Below are positions 59,079 through 64,000 of a stretch of 64,000 bases of DNA, in pieces. The notes beneath the pieces are model-generated. The model did not search any database, was not told the DNA's origin, and worked only from the letters and a program-made list of their open reading frames with translations. Made by a program: the position numbers and the translations under genes. Numbering within the stretch: the first letter of the stretch is position 1; each line of letters begins with the position of its first letter. Source of the DNA: Eutypa lata (Eukaryota > Ascomycota > Sordariomycetes > Xylariales > Diatrypaceae); the NCBI GenBank assembly GCA_022661535.1, contig JAKULF010000004.1:1860001-1924000 (forward strand), given 5' to 3'.

Positions 59079-60871
59079 TTTGCTGCTGCTGCTGTTGTTG
59101 TTGTTTTCATCACGTTTTATTTCTTCTTTAAGGGAAGGGAGGGGTTGGTTCTCTTATGGATGGGATGGGATGGGATGTGATGGATGAGTTGAAAGAAGGA
59201 AGAAGAAAAAAGGAGGGAGAGAGGAATACGCATGTAACTAGTATACGCATGCGTACGTGTGTGTACAGTGGTACGTCACGCATGAGACGTTATGGATGGG
59301 GCCGGACAGGAAGACACGGATGATCTGGCTTAGTTCGTTTAAAGCGTCACAGCACATGGGAAGGATGGAATAGAATAGTTGACTTGAAAAAAAATTGCAA
59401 TTATATACCTATTCTTTCGATTAAATAAAGTATACGGCTGACACCGTCCTGACGATTGAAAGGTTTGCGGATTCATTGAACAGGTTCACTTAAATTATCT
59501 ATTTGAAAAAAGGAAAAAAGAAAAAAGGGGGAGGGGGGCTATATTGGTGGATCCCCACGAAGCGCCGGGTTGTAGCTTGCGCAAGCTGTTGCTATTATCT
59601 AGACGACTTATTCTCATGTTACTTACTCGAAATCCCACCGTCTGGTTAAGACCTGACAGCTACAGGTTACAGTTGCCGCTGTTACTCAAGCCCAGCCTTG
59701 TAGATCAATTGCCGATGTTCTCCAACCAGAGATTTACATCAGATAGCGACAGATAAACCCCGAAGCCGAGCAGGAAGAGGTAAAAGACCAGGAACTCGAA
59801 TTCACCCCTCCGTATATAAGGATGCTAAGACTCGACTGGAGAGTATAAAGCAGATAGATTGAACCTATATAATGTAACTATCATGAAGATGGTATCGGCG
59901 GTATAGGAATAATATCGTTTGAACGGTCTACCAGTCTTTTCTAGGGCATGGTGATGAAGCCTAGACTGCTACTTAGACAGCTTACTCCACCCGGTACCCC
60001 TTTTTCATCAATCGCCCTCCACGCTTCAGCGAACATTCGCCGCATTGTGCCTACCGGTCCCACTACGGTAGGTACAATACATACCCGGAGTTACAGTTAG
60101 GCAAGTTACTGCTGCCACGCCGACGACGACCTGTGGTTATTATGCCCGATGAGGGAGGATGTCGGTGTTCGTGCCGTACAGGTCCTCGGGTAGTTAGTTA
60201 GCGGCGAGTCCGGGAATGCGTAGCACACAGACGACGGCGTGCGGCAGGCAGGCAGGCAGGCAGGTTTGGGATGCAGCGCTTCCCCGCGCCTAACAGGGCT
60301 ACTTAGCTGCTATCTAGATAGCTGTTTTCCCGACCACGGCGGCGTTCCCAGCGAAATCCACCATTCGCATTTGGGCTGCTTCTACGTGTCTGCCTCGTAG
60401 TACCCGGCTTCAGTATCAGGCAGGACCCTAGCGAAGTTTCGTTACATTATTCTCAGTACTGGAATGTCCAAAACAAAGCTGTTTTCATATGCTCGTCGAA
60501 CATTACTGATTCCGTAGTGATACTATTTGATTTTGTATTAAATATGCGGCAAAAGTCATCACTTAAAAACACAAACCGACCTGCTTTCGTAGGGAGGTTT
60601 CAACACTGTAATATTTCCCCCTTCACGGGCTACTTATAAGTTAATTACTATTATAGTACTATTCTCAGCTCAGTGTAATAGAGACTGCTGCTTGCTATGA
60701 CTAACTACCAAACGTCATGCTCTAAGCTCTACCTACCAAAGAGCAGCTCGACAGTAGTAACTATCTACATGCTCTAACCCTTCTGGTCTAGAAGCTATTG
60801 AATCACCCCATTACACGACATTGCGAGTGCTAAACTCATCCAGATCGACAGAGTCAAGCCCTTCACTGTTC
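59079..60871. other. intergenic, no gene recognised
   Basis: Includes (GGAT) repeats near 59155-59185 and a (GGCA)n microsatellite at 60243-60264. The frame at 59544-59756 has no coding character. Confidence 0.5.
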
Positions 60872-63800
60872 TCACAAGAACACGCTACCATCTTCACTGC
60901 TTGCAATTCTTCTGCGTCTGCTATTAAGAAATAAATCAACCATTCTCTTGCTTCCCGATCCCTGGGGGCCAAGTCTCGTTTCGGGGCTCACCCTTTCATC
61001 ACCACGCGAGACCTTGTCAGCTCCCACTCGTGGGCTCACATTCTCGCTCTTGATGGCCATTGTTGTAGCTACATTCTGTTTAGTGGTTGCCAGATTATCG
61101 AGCGCCCCAAATTGTTTATCGACGGCGGCGGCAATCCCGGGACTCGACATAGGAGCAGAATAGCCTATAGGCCTTGCCTGTCTTCGAGGCAGCTTTGATG
61201 TTGAACTAGGACTTCCTCGAGGCGAGTTGCCCCCAATGGCATTGAGAGACCGCATATGTGCTAGAGATTTCCGGGGGGTGGAGTTAAGCGGCGTGTCCTT
61301 GGACGAATTTTCCAGAGTTTCACGCTTTTGAGTGTCTATTTTCGTGATAGTCGAGGAGGAAGGCATTGTCCGCAAGATGTTCCTAGGCGGAATTGGAGGT
61401 GAGTAAGGTGCCTCGTTTTCTTTGTCGGGCGAAGAACCCTCGGCCTTTGCTCTTGACATTAGACGAGGCAAATAACTTGGTAGCTTGGAATTATGTTCAG
61501 TGGATGGTAATATAGTGTCCGGTCTCGTTGGACGGTACACATCCAGCTCTTCTCTCTCGTCATCTTCTTCATGAATTATTTGAGCATTTTCGCGGAGGTG
61601 GCGCGAGGAGGAAGACATAGATGGCAAGCTGTAATGGACCGCATTATATTCCGATTCCATCGGTGATCCTTCGGGATTTGATGTATTAGCCGATAACCAG
61701 GCCTTCCATTCTACTGGGCTAGTAACTGAAGTAACACGTTCCTTAGGTGACATAGGTCGCGCAAGTGGTACAAGAGGGTTTAGTCGGTGGCTAGATGACT
61801 CGACGAAAACGGTCGCCTCTCTATGATTGTTGGGCGTTTTCGCACGGTCTTGATTAATGGCCAATGTGTTATTTGACGTGTTCCTTGGTTCCTCAGTGAT
61901 GCAGGAGTAAATGCTCTTAGCGTACTGCATTTTGGGGTCTACTTCGGACTCGCATGTGCTAGGGCATCGCAGGGGTAGGTTATTAAGTGAATGCGTCCAA
62001 GGGTTAAACTCTGGAGATTTTGGTTGCGGTTGATCGGTTGCTGTTCTCATCGACCCTTGAAGGACACGTCTATATGGACTTTTTGTTCGGAATAGATGAC
62101 AGGTCGGGCTACCGAAAAATAGCGATTTACGTGTCGATAGGCTCTGGGCAGGTAAGGGTTTTCTTCTCGTGGAGGGAACAGCAAGGGTCTGACGGTCTGT
62201 TGGCGCAACATTGTGAGTCTCATGTGCCGAAGGAGTTGTGGGGAGAGATGACAATATCTTGACTTCTTGAACCTCTTCGTGATCATCGTGTACTTGCGGC
62301 ATAGATTCTGTTTGGCTTCTTCGGAACTTGAAAGGCGTTATTACGGTGTCAGTTGTTTTTACAGACTCTTGGTCAGAATCATCGCCAGTAACGTGTCGGA
62401 TCGTCGGGGGGCTATGCAGATGCTGATTATGACAGTCATAGGAGCTGCCTCTTGGAGGAAATACTCCTGTTGTCCTAACATCCTCGACATTTTCCTTCGT
62501 TTGAACTTCACTGTTCTGAGATTGTCTTCGCTTTCCTGTGACTCTCTTCATCAGGGCCGAGTATATTCTTTGACCATCAACAATGGATGGAGGCTGTGGT
62601 CGTAGTGAAGGAACGCTATTATTTGGTTGTACAGAATGATTGATCGCTGGAGCTCTCCTTGCAGAGGACGAAGTAACATGAGTGCCATTTTCCTTGATGA
62701 TGGATAAGCGCTGGCGTTCCCAATTTCCTTTAAGACTGTTCACGGTGGTAACAGTATTAGTGTCAGAATTACCCCAGCTAGTCACACGAGACTTCTCATC
62801 GGAGACTCTTCGTTCGCTTCCTAGGGTTTCAACACTCCCTTGGCGAGAACGGAGCTGTTGATTCGACGGCACAGCATGAAGAGACGGGACACCAGATGTG
62901 ACACGGGATAGAGCACCTTCATCTGTAAGACAGTCCACCTGGAAGACATCGTCCACGTCATATGCCTGTACCTGCTGCGGAGGGAAGGGTGTATCGGTAT
63001 TTTCATCCTTTCTGAGGTTGAAGAGATTTTTGAACTTGTGCTTTAAGTTGACCGACGCTTTGCGGGTTTTGTTACGTATACTGCCACTCTTTGGAACCCT
63101 CAGTCTTATCGAAGTGGCCCCGTTGCTTACATCTCGCAGGCTTTTCTTGAAAGATCTATCACTCAGGAGGGGATTCGATCGTAAGAATGGCGGCTCCTGG
63201 CTAGTGGAATCTGCACACTGATCACGGCGGTTCTTGAGGAAGCTCATGGATTTTGGTGCTTTGAGGCCTGCTGGTGGTTTATTCTCGTCAGAATTTGGTT
63301 CCATGATCCTAGTGGCCCGGGGCCAGTCATGGTTCGCGGCTACAGTAGGATACCCCTTTCGAAGCCCTCCCATTGTGTTGTATTCAGGTCTAGTGATCAT
63401 AGATCTTGATTTGCGAATTCGACGATAAGAGGATGGAGCTGAAGCTATGTCATCCTCGGGGGTGTAATACTCCTCACTAGTAACAAGCGCATTAATATAG
63501 TCGCCAGCCGTACCCTTGGCTGCAGAAGCCATCCCAGAAGCGAATGGGTTAGGTTCGGGTCGAAGGTCAACAGCAACTTCAGTAACTCGAGGACTATCAC
63601 TACCAGTACGGCCGGTGTGAATAATGTCACTTGTAGTCGTATTCGCTCTAGATACTGTGGATGCCCTGGGTCGAATGAAACGAACGCTCTGTTGATGCCG
63701 AAGTGCCGACTGGTTATCGGCGCACCTTTGAGGACTGCCGTGACTGCTAGTTTCGAGTCTATTGTCATACCGTGAGGGTGGCCATAAGGATAGTTCCGTT

Positions 63801-63964
63801 GCCCCCCTATCCTTTGCCCTCATGAAAGCTTGCATGGCTGCAGCTTGAGCATCACGCTCGGCTAGCTCGGGAAGGATATGATCGAGGTGAACGCTCTTCG
63901 TGGAAGAGATTGACTTACGATGGCCTACACCTTTCGAGGACCTCGCACTGCTGCGACGTTGCAT
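60872..63964 (-). CDS. long disordered hypothetical protein, 1030 residues
   Basis: Single open frame starting at ATG 63964 (MQRRSSARSSKGVGHRKSIS). Almost the whole protein is disordered and rich in Ser, Arg, Pro and Thr, with many possible phosphorylation sites. A basic helix-like segment (NLKHKFKNLFNLRK) lies near residue 315. A compact segment SPVEWKAWLSAN lies near 760. The C-terminus SKRMVDLFLNSRRRR ends in SVFL. Short spots such as these look like the conserved islands of a mould-specific protein family; I do not know its role. The N-terminus lies 36 bases from the right window edge, so the promoter is outside. Confidence 0.8.
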   Translation of the reverse strand: MQRRSSARSSKGVGHRKSISSTKSVHLDHILPELAERDAQAAAMQAFMRAKDRGATELSLWPPSRYDNRLETSSHGSPQRCADNQSALRHQQSVRFIRPRASTVSRANTTTSDIIHTGRTGSDSPRVTEVAVDLRPEPNPFASGMASAAKGTAGDYINALVTSEEYYTPEDDIASAPSSYRRIRKSRSMITRPEYNTMGGLRKGYPTVAANHDWPRATRIMEPNSDENKPPAGLKAPKSMSFLKNRRDQCADSTSQEPPFLRSNPLLSDRSFKKSLRDVSNGATSIRLRVPKSGSIRNKTRKASVNLKHKFKNLFNLRKDENTDTPFPPQQVQAYDVDDVFQVDCLTDEGALSRVTSGVPSLHAVPSNQQLRSRQGSVETLGSERRVSDEKSRVTSWGNSDTNTVTTVNSLKGNWERQRLSIIKENGTHVTSSSARRAPAINHSVQPNNSVPSLRPQPPSIVDGQRIYSALMKRVTGKRRQSQNSEVQTKENVEDVRTTGVFPPRGSSYDCHNQHLHSPPTIRHVTGDDSDQESVKTTDTVITPFKFRRSQTESMPQVHDDHEEVQEVKILSSLPTTPSAHETHNVAPTDRQTLAVPSTRRKPLPAQSLSTRKSLFFGSPTCHLFRTKSPYRRVLQGSMRTATDQPQPKSPEFNPWTHSLNNLPLRCPSTCESEVDPKMQYAKSIYSCITEEPRNTSNNTLAINQDRAKTPNNHREATVFVESSSHRLNPLVPLARPMSPKERVTSVTSPVEWKAWLSANTSNPEGSPMESEYNAVHYSLPSMSSSSRHLRENAQIIHEEDDEREELDVYRPTRPDTILPSTEHNSKLPSYLPRLMSRAKAEGSSPDKENEAPYSPPIPPRNILRTMPSSSTITKIDTQKRETLENSSKDTPLNSTPRKSLAHMRSLNAIGGNSPRGSPSSTSKLPRRQARPIGYSAPMSSPGIAAAVDKQFGALDNLATTKQNVATTMAIKSENVSPRVGADKVSRGDERVSPETRLGPQGSGSKRMVDLFLNSRRRRIASSEDGSVFL

Positions 63965-64000
63965 GTGTATTTTTGAAGTTGAAATCTACTTGGATAAGGG

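Noticed and set aside
1..64000. CRISPR array, operon or prokaryotic element
   Set aside because: No spaced palindromic repeats; gene structure is eukaryotic.

Overview
The window looks like a chromosomal segment of a filamentous ascomycete (Pezizomycotina, most likely Sordariomycetes). The genes have short GT-AG introns of about 50-185 nt with CTAAC/CTGAC-type branch sites. Coding regions are GC-rich at third codon positions, intergenic DNA is AT-richer, and several products belong to families typical of moulds. Exon boundaries were derived by hand from splice signals and reading-frame continuity, not from transcripts.

Layout, left to right: the 3' end of an unidentified gene (1-454); a Pol III-like A/B-box locus (~1455-1584); an F-box gene (2300-3783) with an acidic repeat tail; a secreted two-domain fasciclin protein (4723-6193); a small anchored hypothetical protein (7456-8020); a three-exon hypothetical gene (11052-12207); V-ATPase subunit c' (vma-11, minus, 14122-13153), divergent from a Rom2/Rgf1-type Rho GEF (16612-20551). 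Next is a gene-poor stretch (20.6-27.8 kb) with a 1.1 kb unit bounded by direct repeats and a tiny candidate gene. Then come a DUF4336 protein (minus, 28762-27852), a 1170-residue tail-anchored coiled-coil protein (minus, 34250-30738), nse4 (minus, 36721-35332), vps34 (plus, 37405-40343), a basic proline-rich hypothetical protein (42129-42818), mitochondrial enoyl reductase ETR1 (44568-46062), ubc13 (minus, 47522-46842), a MITE (48376-48703), WDR59/Mtc5 (49106-53656), glutamate decarboxylase (~54884-56710), a small secreted cysteine-rich protein (58732-59078) and a long disordered protein (minus, 63964-60872).

The genes are not a biosynthetic cluster. They are mostly housekeeping functions: vacuolar acidification, endosomal PI3P signalling, TORC1 regulation through SEACAT, Rho1 cell-wall signalling, Smc5/6 and Ubc13 genome maintenance, mitochondrial lipid synthesis and GABA metabolism. 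The novelty lies elsewhere: the secreted cysteine-rich protein with a GC-AG intron, the repeat-expanded tail-anchored coiled-coil protein, the direct-repeat unit, the MITE, an F-box gene whose frame continues past its stop, a strongly over-represented palindrome TACCTAGGTA between genes, and the Pol III-like locus.
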